This document shows positions 52,423 to 60,663 of a stretch of DNA of 64,000 nt, piece after piece. The position numbers and the translations under genes are program-made. The stretch's first letter is position 1. Every line of letters begins with the position of its first letter. This stretch comes from JBEVOS01 sp044226655 (GTDB taxonomy: Bacteria; Pseudomonadota; Alphaproteobacteria; Caulobacterales; Aquidulcibacteraceae): the NCBI GenBank assembly GCA_044226655.1, contig JBGAGO010000007.1, forward strand, positions 62,001-126,000. The letters are read 5' to 3'. The notes below the pieces were generated by a model, which had not been told where the DNA came from, ran no database searches, and saw nothing but the letters and a program-made list of their open reading frames with translations.

Positions 52423-53646
52423 GTGGCGGGGTCGAAACATTGGTGGGACCGGGACACCGCGCCCGGCTACATCCTGATCGCCGCGACGCTGGTTTCGTTC
52501 CTGCTGCTGAACGGGCCGACGGCCAGCGCCGTCAGCGCCTTGCTCGAAACCGAATTCGGCGAAATCGGCGGTCATCGCCTGTCGCTGCATCTGGCCATCA
52601 ATGACGGTCTGATGGCGATCTTCTTCCTCTATGTCGGGCTCGAACTGAAGCGCGAGACGGTAGAGGGCCCGTTCCGAAATCCGCGCATGGCCGCTTTGCC
52701 GATGATCGGCGCGGCCGGCGGCATGATCGCGCCAGCGCTCATTTATCTCGCCATCGCCGGCCATGCCGATCCCGCCTATGCGCGCGGCTGGGCGATCCCC
52801 GCCGCGACGGACATCGCTTTCGCGCTTGGCGTGCTGGCGCTGCTCGGCGAGCGCGTGCCCAGCGGGATGCGGCTTTTTCTGCTGGCGCTCGCCATCATCG
52901 ACGATCTCGGCGCCATTCTGGTGATCGCGCTGTTCTATTCGACGCATATCGTTGGCTGGGCGTTGGGCGGGGCGGCCCTCGCCTTCGGCGCCATGCTGGC
53001 GATGAACCGCGCGGGCGTAACGAAGCTCTCGCCCTATTGGGCGCTGGGCCTGGTGCTCTGGGCCTTCATGTTCCTCTCCGGCGTGCATGCGACAATCGCT
53101 GGCGTGCTGACAGCGCTCGCCATTCCGATGCGCGCGAAGGATGGACGCTCGCCACTGATCGCCGCCGAACATGCGCTCAAACCCTTCGTGCAGCTCGCCA
53201 TCATGCCGGTGTTCGCGCTCGCCAATGCCGGCGTGCGTCTGGAAGGCGCGGCTTTAGCGAGCGCGCTCCATCCCGTTGCGCTGGGCGCGGGACTTGGGCT
53301 GTTCCTCGGCAAACCGCTCGGCATCACGCTTTCAACTTTAGGCGCGGCGGCCGCACTGCGGCGCGCCCCGCCCGCACCGCCGCTGCAATTGCTGGGCGTG
53401 TCGATGGTGGCCGGCATCGGCTTCACCATGAGCCTCTTCATCGGAACCTTGGCGTTTGGCGCCGGCGACCTCGCCGCGCCCGTGCGCTTCGGCGTGCTGG
53501 GCGGCTCGCTGGCTTCGGCGCTGCTCGGGCTCGCCTTCCTCGCGCTCACCTTGCGCGGCGGACAACCGCAAGATTCCGATCTGGCGCGCGATGAAGCGAT
53601 CGCCGCGCGCGAAGGCGTGATCGAGGATATCGATCCCAAGACCTAA
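52423..53646 (+). CDS. nhaA: Na+/H+ antiporter NhaA
   Basis: A 407-residue inner-membrane antiporter that exports sodium in exchange for protons. The cation site is the double Asp in LALAIIDDLGAILVIALFYS; other NhaA marks are NDGLMAIFFLYVGLELKRE, PAATDIAFALGVLALLG and GIGFTMSLFIGTLAF. The start is a GTG at 52423 with AAGGAGG at 52410-52416. The C-terminal tail is polar. It ends before a two-armed palindromic element and converges on the TonB-dependent receptor gene. Confidence 0.96.
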   Translation: MAGSKHWWDRDTAPGYILIAATLVSFLLLNGPTASAVSALLETEFGEIGGHRLSLHLAINDGLMAIFFLYVGLELKRETVEGPFRNPRMAALPMIGAAGGMIAPALIYLAIAGHADPAYARGWAIPAATDIAFALGVLALLGERVPSGMRLFLLALAIIDDLGAILVIALFYSTHIVGWALGGAALAFGAMLAMNRAGVTKLSPYWALGLVLWAFMFLSGVHATIAGVLTALAIPMRAKDGRSPLIAAEHALKPFVQLAIMPVFALANAGVRLEGAALASALHPVALGAGLGLFLGKPLGITLSTLGAAAALRRAPPAPPLQLLGVSMVAGIGFTMSLFIGTLAFGAGDLAAPVRFGVLGGSLASALLGLAFLALTLRGGQPQDSDLARDEAIAAREGVIEDIDPKT

Positions 53647-53674
53647 CTCTGTACGCCCTTTGACAAGGCGCCCT

Positions 53675-53810
53675 GCTCCCCCTTGATGGGGGAGCTGTCG
53701 CGCGGCGCGCGCGACTGAGGGGGTGGCGGCGCATCGTTCTGTGATGTCGCGCCTCCACCCCACCCGTCATCGCTGCGCGACGACACCCTCCTCATCAAGG
53801 GGAGGGAGGG
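53675..53810. repeat. Two-armed palindromic element between nhaA and the TonB receptor gene
   Basis: The left arm is CTCCCCC-TTGAT-GGGGGAG, then GTCGCG...CGCGAC and TGAGGGGGTGG. The inverted right arm is CCACCCCACCC, GTCATCGC-tgc-GCGACGAC and the hairpin CCTCCTC-ATCAAG-GGGAGG. The centre also pairs (GGTGGCGGCGC with GCGCCTCCACC). The loop sequence TTGAT replaces GTTTAC of the other copies. Confidence 0.85.
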
Positions 53811-53833
53811 CGCTTCGACATGCGCTGGTCGTA

Positions 53834-55930
53834 CTAGCGCCGCGCGCGCACGCCGATGGTGAAGCCGCGATCCTCGCCCGGGAAATAGCGGTCATTGCCG
53901 AAGGCGAAATCGGCGCGGTCGGCGTAATCCGTGTTGGTGAGATTGCGGATCGCGCCATAGAGCGTGAGCCTTTCGCTCACATCCCAATCGGCGCGCAGAT
54001 TGAGCACATTGTGGCCGGGGTAGAGCCGCGTATTGGCGGCGTTGGTGAAGTACTCGCCCATGTGAACCCATTCGAGCTCCACGCCGAGCGCGTCCGTCGC
54101 CCGCCAATGCGCGCGCGCGTTCCACAGCCAGCGCGGCGCCGTATCGATGTCATTGCCATCGACGACGCCGTCCGCCGCATTGTTGAACCGGTAGATATGG
54201 CGCGCATAGGTGACCCAGCCCGAGAGATCGAACCGATCGCCGAGCGGCAGGCTGCCGGAAAGTTCGATACCTTCATGCTCGGAAGCGCCATCCGTGATCG
54301 TGAAGCCATCCGAGGCGCGGAACGAGGTGTGATCCTTGTCCATGTGATAGAGCGCGATTTCCGTGCGCAGCGGCCCCAGCGCGCCGCGCCAGCCAAGCTC
54401 CACGGAATTGAGCGTTTCCGAGCGCTGCGTTCCCGGCGTTTGCAACGTCTGTAGCGAGTAGAGATCGGTGATCTGCGGCGCGCGCGCGCCGCGTGCGAGG
54501 TTGAGCCAGATCGCCTGCCCCTCGGCGGGCGTCCACACAAAGCCCAGTTTCGGCGTCACATTGTCGAAATCATCGCTGCGATCGGCCGCGCGGCGGAAAC
54601 GGCCGACATCGCCGTCCGGCGCGTGGTTGTCGTACTCATAATCCATCTGCTCGCCGCGCAGGCCGAGCGTGGCGGACCAGTTCGGCGCGAACGCCCAGCG
54701 TGCCTGCGCGTAAAGCGCGATCTGGCGCATATCGACGACGTAATCGTAATGCAGGCCCTGCACATAGCCGCCGGGCTGTGTCGGCAAGGTCTGCACCTCG
54801 CGCAGGCGGCCCTGCGTGACATCGCTATCGGCGCCGAAGATGAAAGAGAGCGTCTCGCTCGGATCCCAATAGAGCGCGGCCTGCACGCCGCCGCCCTCCT
54901 GCCCGCTCTCCTCGCGCGCGCGCGAGGGAAAGAAGAAGAGCTGCAGCGCGCTGTCGATGGTGCGCGCATTGCCCGTGAGCGACAGCCGCCAATCCTGGCC
55001 GAACGATCGCTCCAGCGTGAGCCGCCCACGCGTCAGCTTCTGATCGCGAAAGGCGCCCGGCGTCGGGTTCGAGCGCGCGATGGCGCCGATGTCGTACACG
55101 TCCGGCCCCTGCACGAAGCCAGCCGATTGCTGATTGAGATTCTGAAACACGATGCGCCCATCGAGCGACCATTCGCCCAGACGCGCGGCCCAGCCGAAGA
55201 GCGCCTGCTGCCGGCTCAGATCGGAATCGGCGCGCCAGCCATCCGTATGCTCGGCATGAAGGCCGACATAAGCGCGATTGGTTTCGCCGCCGAACGCCAT
55301 GCTGAGCGTGCCGGATTCGCGCCCGAACGAGCCCAGCTCCGCCGACCAGTCGAGGGCGGGCGCTGCAAGCGGCGCCGGCGTGATGACGTTGACGATCCCA
55401 TGCACCGCGTTCGAGCCGTAGAGCGCGCTGCCCGGCCCGCGCACCACCTCCACGCGGTCCGCGAAATCCATGCTGGTTTCGAAAATGCCGTTGACGTTCG
55501 CGAAGCCCGGCGCGCGGATCGGCGCGCCGTCTTCGAGGAACAGGAACGAGCCGGAGCTTTGCCCGCCCGTCAGCACCGGCGAGCGGATCGCCGGCAGATT
55601 CTCGACGCCATTGTTGCGATGGATCGAAACGCCCGGCAGCCGGTTCAGCGCTTCGGACGGCGCCTGCGCATCCACGCGCGCGAGATCGTCGGAAGACAGC
55701 GCGGCGGCGTTGCTGGCGAGCGTATCGAGCGCCTGCGCGCGCCGCTCCGCCGTCACGACGATCTCGCTCTCCTGCGCAAACGCCGGCGCACACAGCGCAA
55801 AGAGGAAAAGCGCAATCGGCGCCGCGCGTCCTTCTCCCCTTGTGGGAGAAGGTGGATCGGGCGCGCAGCGGCCGAGACGGATGAGGGGTGCGATCGCCAA
55901 GCTTTGCAAGGTCGCGCCGACACCCCTCAT
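53834..55930 (-). CDS. TonB-dependent outer-membrane receptor
   Basis: A roughly 700-residue outer-membrane receptor. The mature part starts after LFLFALCAPAFAQ-ESEIVVTAERR, with the plug domain (SEALNRLPGVSIHRNNGV, VEVVRGPGSALYGSNAVHGI) and then a 22-strand barrel. The C-terminus ends GFTIGVRARR, without the usual last aromatic residue. No ATG, GTG or TTG lies between the signal-peptide core and a palindromic repeat (55830-55975), so every available start lies within the repeat; I use the ATG at 55930. It follows the PQQ dehydrogenase gene on the same strand, but the ligand cannot be inferred. Confidence 0.85.
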   Translation of the reverse strand: MRGVGATLQSLAIAPLIRLGRCAPDPPSPTRGEGRAAPIALFLFALCAPAFAQESEIVVTAERRAQALDTLASNAAALSSDDLARVDAQAPSEALNRLPGVSIHRNNGVENLPAIRSPVLTGGQSSGSFLFLEDGAPIRAPGFANVNGIFETSMDFADRVEVVRGPGSALYGSNAVHGIVNVITPAPLAAPALDWSAELGSFGRESGTLSMAFGGETNRAYVGLHAEHTDGWRADSDLSRQQALFGWAARLGEWSLDGRIVFQNLNQQSAGFVQGPDVYDIGAIARSNPTPGAFRDQKLTRGRLTLERSFGQDWRLSLTGNARTIDSALQLFFFPSRAREESGQEGGGVQAALYWDPSETLSFIFGADSDVTQGRLREVQTLPTQPGGYVQGLHYDYVVDMRQIALYAQARWAFAPNWSATLGLRGEQMDYEYDNHAPDGDVGRFRRAADRSDDFDNVTPKLGFVWTPAEGQAIWLNLARGARAPQITDLYSLQTLQTPGTQRSETLNSVELGWRGALGPLRTEIALYHMDKDHTSFRASDGFTITDGASEHEGIELSGSLPLGDRFDLSGWVTYARHIYRFNNAADGVVDGNDIDTAPRWLWNARAHWRATDALGVELEWVHMGEYFTNAANTRLYPGHNVLNLRADWDVSERLTLYGAIRNLTNTDYADRADFAFGNDRYFPGEDRGFTIGVRARR

Positions 55931-55975
55931 CCGTCCTCGCTCCGCTCGGACACCTTCTCCCACAAGAGGAGAAGG
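55830..55975. repeat. Two-armed palindromic element at the start of the TonB receptor gene
   Basis: Inverted arms, each with CTTCTCC-N6-GGAGAAGG type hairpins (loops CCTTGTGG- and TTGTGG-like), a second hairpin and the tail GACGGATGAGGGGTG. One arm continues TGGATCGG...CCGAGACGG and the other TGTCCGAGC...GAGGACGG. It is the same class as 14136-14283. It spans the gap between two co-directional genes and encodes the N-terminal extension of the receptor. Confidence 0.85.
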
Positions 55976-55984
55976 GCAAAGCGC

Positions 55985-58096
55985 TCAATGCGCCCGCTGC
56001 TCCGCCGCATAGGCGCGCTGCGCTTCACTGGCGACATAGGCGCGGATGGCGGCCGCGTCGCTGTCGCTCACCCATTGCGTGAAGTTCGGCATGCCGAGCG
56101 CTTCCCGCGCGCCATGCACGGTCTCGGTCCAGGTCTGCCCATCTTGCAGGATCGGCGAGCGGCGCAGATCGGGCAGCACGCCGCCTGAGATCGCCGTTGA
56201 GCCATGGCACACCGCGCAGAACCCGCTGTAGAGCGCCGAGCCGTGCGCGATCACGGCGGCGCTCGCGCGGATTTGCGGCGGCTGCGGCGTGGTGATGCGT
56301 TCGAGATCGAGCGGCGGCAGATGCTGATCGCCGCCGACGCGGAACACGTTCACCCGCCCGCGCAGATTGTTGCCTTCGCGCGGCTCGAAATAGCCGGCGG
56401 AGAGGAAGAAGGAGCCGCCATAGGACGCCAGCGTCGCGACATATTGCGTGCCGTTGACTTGATAGGTCATCGGCCCCGCCTGCGTGGCGGCCTGATTGTC
56501 GAATTCCCACAATTGTTGGCCTGAGCGCGCATCATAGGCGATGAATTTGCCGTCCGATGTGCCCTGGAAAACCAGCCCGCCGCCGGTCGCCAGCGTGCCG
56601 CCGTTCCACGCGCTGGCATGCGGCGCACGCCACACTTCGCGCTGATGGATCGGATCCCACGCAATCAGGAAGCCGCGCACCGAATTGCGCACGCCCTCGC
56701 GCACGCGCTCATCGGGCGGCAGCGCGCCATGCACCGTGCCCGTGTTCCAGCGGCCCGGCCGGTACACGAAGGCCGGATCGGTGGTGTAATCGAGTGGGAT
56801 TTCCTGCGCCGGAATGTAGACGAGGCCCGTCTCCGGACTCATCGACATCGGCTGCCAATTATGCCCGCCATAAGCCGACGGCATCACGATCGCCGTGCCA
56901 TGCAGAAAGCGCGCTTGCGGCGCTTCGATCGGGCGGCCCGTGGCGTGATCGATCCCGGTCGTCCACGTCTGCGGCACGTAGGGCGCAGCTGAGATCAGCG
57001 CGCAATTGGTGCGGTCGATGACGTAGAAATAGCCGTTCTTCGGCGCCTGCATCGCGACTTGGCGCGGGTGGCCGTCGATGTTGAGCGTGGCCAGCATGAT
57101 CTGCTGCGTGGCCGTGAAATCCCAGGTCTCGCCCGGCGTGGTTTGATAATGGCATTTGTAGGCGCCGGTTTCGGGATCGAGCGCCAGGATCGACGACAGA
57201 TAGAGATTGTCGTTGTTGGCTGGCCCATCGGGCGAGCGGACTTGCCGGTTCCACGGCGCGCCATTGCCGGTGCCGACCCAGAGCGTGTTGGTTTCGGAAT
57301 CGTAGACGATGGAATCCCAAGGCGTGCCGCCGCCGCCGCTTTCGAGCCAGGCGCCGCGCTCAGTGTTCCAGGTCTGCAGCGCCTGATCGCGCACGCTGTC
57401 GGAGGCGGCGTTGTCGGGGCCTTGCGGATTGGGCGTGGTGTAGAAGCGCCATTTGAGCTCGCCGCTCTGCGCATCATAGGCGCTCACATAGCCGCGCACG
57501 CCATATTCGGCGCCGCCATTGCCAATGTAGACGAGGCCGCGCGCCACGCGCGGCGCGCCCGTGATCGTATAGGGCTTGCTCTGATCGACGGTGACGACGT
57601 CCCAGAGCTTATGGCCATTGCGCGCATCGAGCGCGACGAGCCGCCCGTCGAGCGTAGCGACATAGACCTTGCCCTGCCACACCGCGACGCCGCGGTTGCC
57701 GACATCGCAGCACGCATATTGCCCGCGCGAACGCGGCACTTCCGGATCGAACACCCAAAGCTCGGCGCCGGTCGCGGCGTTGAGCGCGGAGACGACCGAC
57801 CACGCCGAGGTCACATACATCACACCATCGACCACGATGGGCGTGGCTTCCGCGACGCGGTTTTCCTTCAGCTCGTAAGACCACGCGAGCCCAAGCTGGC
57901 CGACATTGGACGCATTGATCGCGTTGAGCGGACTGAAGCGCTGCTCCGAATAGGTGCGGCCATAGCTCATCCAATTGCCGGGCTCGCTGTCGGCGGCGAG
58001 AATGCGCGCCTCATCGACGTTGGCCGGCCCGCCGCGCTGACACGCCGCCATGCCCAAGATAAGCGCCATCGCCGCCAGTACGATCGCAGGCCGCAT
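55985..58096 (-). CDS. PQQ-dependent alcohol dehydrogenase with C-terminal cytochrome c domain
   Basis: A 703-residue periplasmic quinohaemoprotein. The eight-bladed PQQ propeller covers about residues 35-590 and holds the vicinal disulfide Cys129-Cys130 (ACCDVG) over the cofactor and the catalytic Asp326 in ETWDFTATQ. The residue two after it is Thr, where lanthanide-dependent enzymes have a second Asp, so calcium is the predicted metal. A C-terminal cytochrome c domain has CAVCH (627-631) with a candidate Met ligand at 669. The signal ends in GMAAC, a possible lipobox. Substrates are probably primary or secondary alcohols. No PQQ synthesis genes are in the window. Confidence 0.94.
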   Translation of the reverse strand: MRPAIVLAAMALILGMAACQRGGPANVDEARILAADSEPGNWMSYGRTYSEQRFSPLNAINASNVGQLGLAWSYELKENRVAEATPIVVDGVMYVTSAWSVVSALNAATGAELWVFDPEVPRSRGQYACCDVGNRGVAVWQGKVYVATLDGRLVALDARNGHKLWDVVTVDQSKPYTITGAPRVARGLVYIGNGGAEYGVRGYVSAYDAQSGELKWRFYTTPNPQGPDNAASDSVRDQALQTWNTERGAWLESGGGGTPWDSIVYDSETNTLWVGTGNGAPWNRQVRSPDGPANNDNLYLSSILALDPETGAYKCHYQTTPGETWDFTATQQIMLATLNIDGHPRQVAMQAPKNGYFYVIDRTNCALISAAPYVPQTWTTGIDHATGRPIEAPQARFLHGTAIVMPSAYGGHNWQPMSMSPETGLVYIPAQEIPLDYTTDPAFVYRPGRWNTGTVHGALPPDERVREGVRNSVRGFLIAWDPIHQREVWRAPHASAWNGGTLATGGGLVFQGTSDGKFIAYDARSGQQLWEFDNQAATQAGPMTYQVNGTQYVATLASYGGSFFLSAGYFEPREGNNLRGRVNVFRVGGDQHLPPLDLERITTPQPPQIRASAAVIAHGSALYSGFCAVCHGSTAISGGVLPDLRRSPILQDGQTWTETVHGAREALGMPNFTQWVSDSDAAAIRAYVASEAQRAYAAEQRAH

Positions 58097-58588
58097 CCCT
58101 ATCTCCCGCTTATATTTGTTGCCCGCACCATAGCGCGGCGCGCGGCCGCCCCTAGAGCTTCGTGAAAAAAATTCGGTCCGCGAGCTGCACAGGCGCCCTC
58201 CCTCCCCTTGATGGGGAGGGTGGCCCGAAGGGCCGGGTGGGGTGGCGGCGCTACATTGCAGAACGTAGCGCCGCCACCCCCTCAGTCACGCTCCGTGTGA
58301 CAGCTCCCCCATCCAGGGGGAGCAGGGCGCATCACCGTCAAACGGAAACGCGTCGGCCGCTCCGGTTTCCCGAAGCGGCCGCTGCGTTTATCGCCTTATT
58401 GTTGGTTCTGGGGCGTCTCCTCCCCGAAACGCTGACCCCGGCGCGGCTGAAGCGCGCACTTGGATCGCTGCTGAGAAAACGGGCGGCCGTGATGAAAGTC
58501 AAGCCGTTCCTGCCGTTACGATCGCGAGAATTGTAGAAAAATTCTCTGTGTGGCCCTTCATTGCGGTCACGGTCAGAAAGTTTCTACC
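58097..58588. other. Intergenic region between hisG and the PQQ dehydrogenase gene
   Basis: A 492-bp gap. It holds the promoter region of the PQQ dehydrogenase (minus strand), the palindromic element at 58197-58323, and a small hairpin GAGAATT-N7-AATTCTC (58526-58546) behind hisG, with a second pair GTAGAAA/TTTCTAC (58533-58539 and 58581-58587). These may act as the end of the his operon. An open frame of 124 codons on the plus strand (58162-58536) runs through the repeat and looks non-coding. Confidence 0.6.
58197..58323. repeat. Two-armed palindromic element upstream of the PQQ dehydrogenase
   Basis: The left arm is CTCCC-CTTGAT-GGGGAG, then GGCCC-gaa-GGGCC and GGGTGGGGTGG. The inverted right arm is CCACCCCCTCAGTCAC...GTGTGAC and CTCCCCC-ATCCA-GGGGGAG. 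The centre is a perfect 14-bp inverted repeat GGTGGCGGCGCTAC / GTAGCGCCGCCACC. One arm is of the AGGGTGG type, the other of the AGCTGTC type. Confidence 0.88.
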
Positions 58589-59572
58589 TTAAATCCCGCC
58601 CTGGACAGTCGGAATTAGCGCGCGATAGGCCGCGATCAGCGGGTTGGGCCGCTCGAAGATGAAATCCGCTTCGAACACGCCGATCGAGCCACCGATCAGC
58701 TCCTGCAGCGCGGCGCACACCGCGAACACGCTCTCCGCCGGGCAATAGAGCTCCAGCAGCGCGCCCTCATGGGCGTCGCCCGCCAGCCGGCAGCCGAGCG
58801 CCGCAGCCTTCTCCAGCATCGCCTCGCGGCCCTGCGGGCCTGAGGCCAGCCGCAGCAGCCGCGATTGGCGCGCCCGCGCGCGCGCCTCCACCACGTCGAG
58901 CAACGCGGCGAAGGCGGCGTGCGCTTCCTTCGTCCACGCCGCCGTGCGGCTGGCCGCGAGATTAGCCTGGCTCGCCAGGATCATGCCGTCGGCCAGCGGC
59001 CGCAAATGGTTGGAGGCGAGCGTCGCGCCCGTGGTGGTGATGTCGACGATGGCGTCCGCAACGCCCGAGGCCGGCGCGCCTTCGGTCGCGCCCGCGCTTT
59101 CGATCAGCCGATAATCGGCCACGCCGTTGCTTTCGAGGAAGCGGCTGGCCAGCGCGAGATATTTGGTGGCGATGCGCAGCCGCTCGCCGGTGCGCGCGCG
59201 ATGCAGCCGCGCCACCTCCGCAAGATCGGCCATGCGCGTCACGTCGAGCCAGGCCTGCGGCACGGCGACGACAAGATCGGCTGACCCAAATCCGAGCGGC
59301 TTCACGAGCACGCTGCTCGCAAGCTCGGGATCGGCTTCGCGCAAGCCATCTTCACCGACCACGCCGGCATGCACGTCGCCGGCCTTCAGCGCGCGCGCGA
59401 TTTCGCCGGCGGAGATCAGCTGTACCTCGACGCCCTCGATGCCGCGCAGCCGCGCCGCATAGCCGCGCTGGCCGCCGCTCTGCACGATCGGCAAGCCGCA
59501 ATCGCGGAAATACTCGCTCGCCTGTTCCTGCAGACGGCCCTTCGACGGGATGGCGAGGATCAGCGCGCTCAT
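58589..59572 (-). CDS. hisG: ATP phosphoribosyltransferase HisG (long form)
   Basis: Catalyses the first step of histidine synthesis, joining ATP and PRPP. The 327-residue protein starts ILAIPSKGRLQEQASEYF, has DVHAGVVGEDGL, and the PRPP-binding block GVADAIVDITTTGATLASNHL. After the catalytic domains (about 1-245) a further 80 residues follow (LLELYCPAESVFAVCAALQEL), the place of the regulatory domain in long-form HisG. It is unusual that hisZ, needed by the short form, is also present, overlapping the hisG start by 4 bp. Confidence 0.95.
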   Translation of the reverse strand: MSALILAIPSKGRLQEQASEYFRDCGLPIVQSGGQRGYAARLRGIEGVEVQLISAGEIARALKAGDVHAGVVGEDGLREADPELASSVLVKPLGFGSADLVVAVPQAWLDVTRMADLAEVARLHRARTGERLRIATKYLALASRFLESNGVADYRLIESAGATEGAPASGVADAIVDITTTGATLASNHLRPLADGMILASQANLAASRTAAWTKEAHAAFAALLDVVEARARARQSRLLRLASGPQGREAMLEKAAALGCRLAGDAHEGALLELYCPAESVFAVCAALQELIGGSIGVFEADFIFERPNPLIAAYRALIPTVQGGI

Positions 59573-60663
59573 CGCGCCGCCTCCGCCAAGCGCGCGGGCC
59601 GCAGCGCAAAACCCGCCGCGCGCAGCCCCGCCGCCTCGCCCTTCTCAGCCGGCCAAAGCCGGCGCGCCAGATCGTCATAGCGCCCGCCGCCGCCGAGGCT
59701 CGCGCGCGCGCCGAGCTTTGGCGCTTCGAGTTCGAACACGAAGCCGTCGTAATAGGCGATGGCGCGGCCAAGACCCGGCGCAAAGCTGGTTTCGTCCGGC
59801 AGCGCCGTGCGCTTGCGCAGCGCGTCAAGCCGCGCCTGCGCCGCATCGACCGCGCGGCGCGCCGCGGCGCTATCTGCGAGCGCGGTCGATTTCGCCAACT
59901 CAGCCGCGCGCGCCAAGCCGTCGGGCGCGTCGATCGCCACCAATTCCTTCAGCACCGCGCGCTGCGCAGCACTCGGCGGCGGCGCGGTTTCGAGCCGGCC
60001 ACGCTGACGCAGGCGCTGCGCGATTTCCGCCACCGGCCGTTCGCCAACCGTGGTGATGCGCGCCAAAGCGAGCAGATCGGCCAGCGCCGCTTCGGCATGA
60101 TCCGCCGGCAGCATGGCCAAAGCTTCGGCGACGCCCGCGCCTTCTTCCGACAGCGAGGGCGCGACCAGCGCCTCGATCAGGCGCGGCTCTTCGACGGCAT
60201 GGCGCGTGCGCGCCGCCCAGGCCTCGTCGAGCTTGCATGCGGCCACGAACGCGCTGCGCACGCCCACATCGCCCAGCCGCACGCGCGGTGAAACGCCCGC
60301 TGCCCTGCAGGCTTCAAGCGCGGCGGCGATGATTTCGGCCTCGGCCTCGACGCTGAATTCGCCGCGCCCGATCCATTCCGCGCCGAGATGAACGAATTCG
60401 GTTTCGCGGTCCGATCCCGGCGCCTGCTGGCGAAACACCACGCCTTCATAGGCGATCAGCGGCGGCGTCTCCGGCAACGCGAACGCGGCGCGCACGGCGG
60501 GCACGGTCATGTCGGGGCGCAAGCACAGCGCGCCATCGCCGATCAGAAACGCGCGGCGGCGAATGTCTTCGCCCGAAAGCTCCAGATAAAGCGCCGCCGG
60601 CTGCAGCAGCGGCGGATCGAGCCAAAGCGGGCTGAGCTTTTCGATGACGCTGCGCGCGCTCAT
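59569..60663 (-). CDS. hisZ: ATP phosphoribosyltransferase regulatory subunit HisZ
   Basis: A 364-residue protein related to the catalytic core of histidyl-tRNA synthetase but without the anticodon domain, which serves as regulatory subunit of HisG. Motif-2-like LCLRPDMTVPAVRAAFAL, a later EFVHLGAEWIG and the motif-3-like LGGGGRYDDLARRL are seen. It sits between hisS and hisG, overlapping each by 4 bp, so the three are translationally coupled. Confidence 0.92.
   Translation of the reverse strand: MSARSVIEKLSPLWLDPPLLQPAALYLELSGEDIRRRAFLIGDGALCLRPDMTVPAVRAAFALPETPPLIAYEGVVFRQQAPGSDRETEFVHLGAEWIGRGEFSVEAEAEIIAAALEACRAAGVSPRVRLGDVGVRSAFVAACKLDEAWAARTRHAVEEPRLIEALVAPSLSEEGAGVAEALAMLPADHAEAALADLLALARITTVGERPVAEIAQRLRQRGRLETAPPPSAAQRAVLKELVAIDAPDGLARAAELAKSTALADSAAARRAVDAAQARLDALRKRTALPDETSFAPGLGRAIAYYDGFVFELEAPKLGARASLGGGGRYDDLARRLWPAEKGEAAGLRAAGFALRPARLAEAAR

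Noticed and set aside
14136..58323. Palindromic repeats considered as a CRISPR array or as insertion sequence ends
   Set aside because: The copies are scattered singly, not regularly spaced with spacers, and there are no cas or transposase genes in the window.
58162..58536. A 124-codon open frame on the plus strand
   Set aside because: Its first half is the palindromic element and the second half has no known family; the start lacks a ribosome binding site. The hydrophobic stretch near the end is not enough to call a gene.
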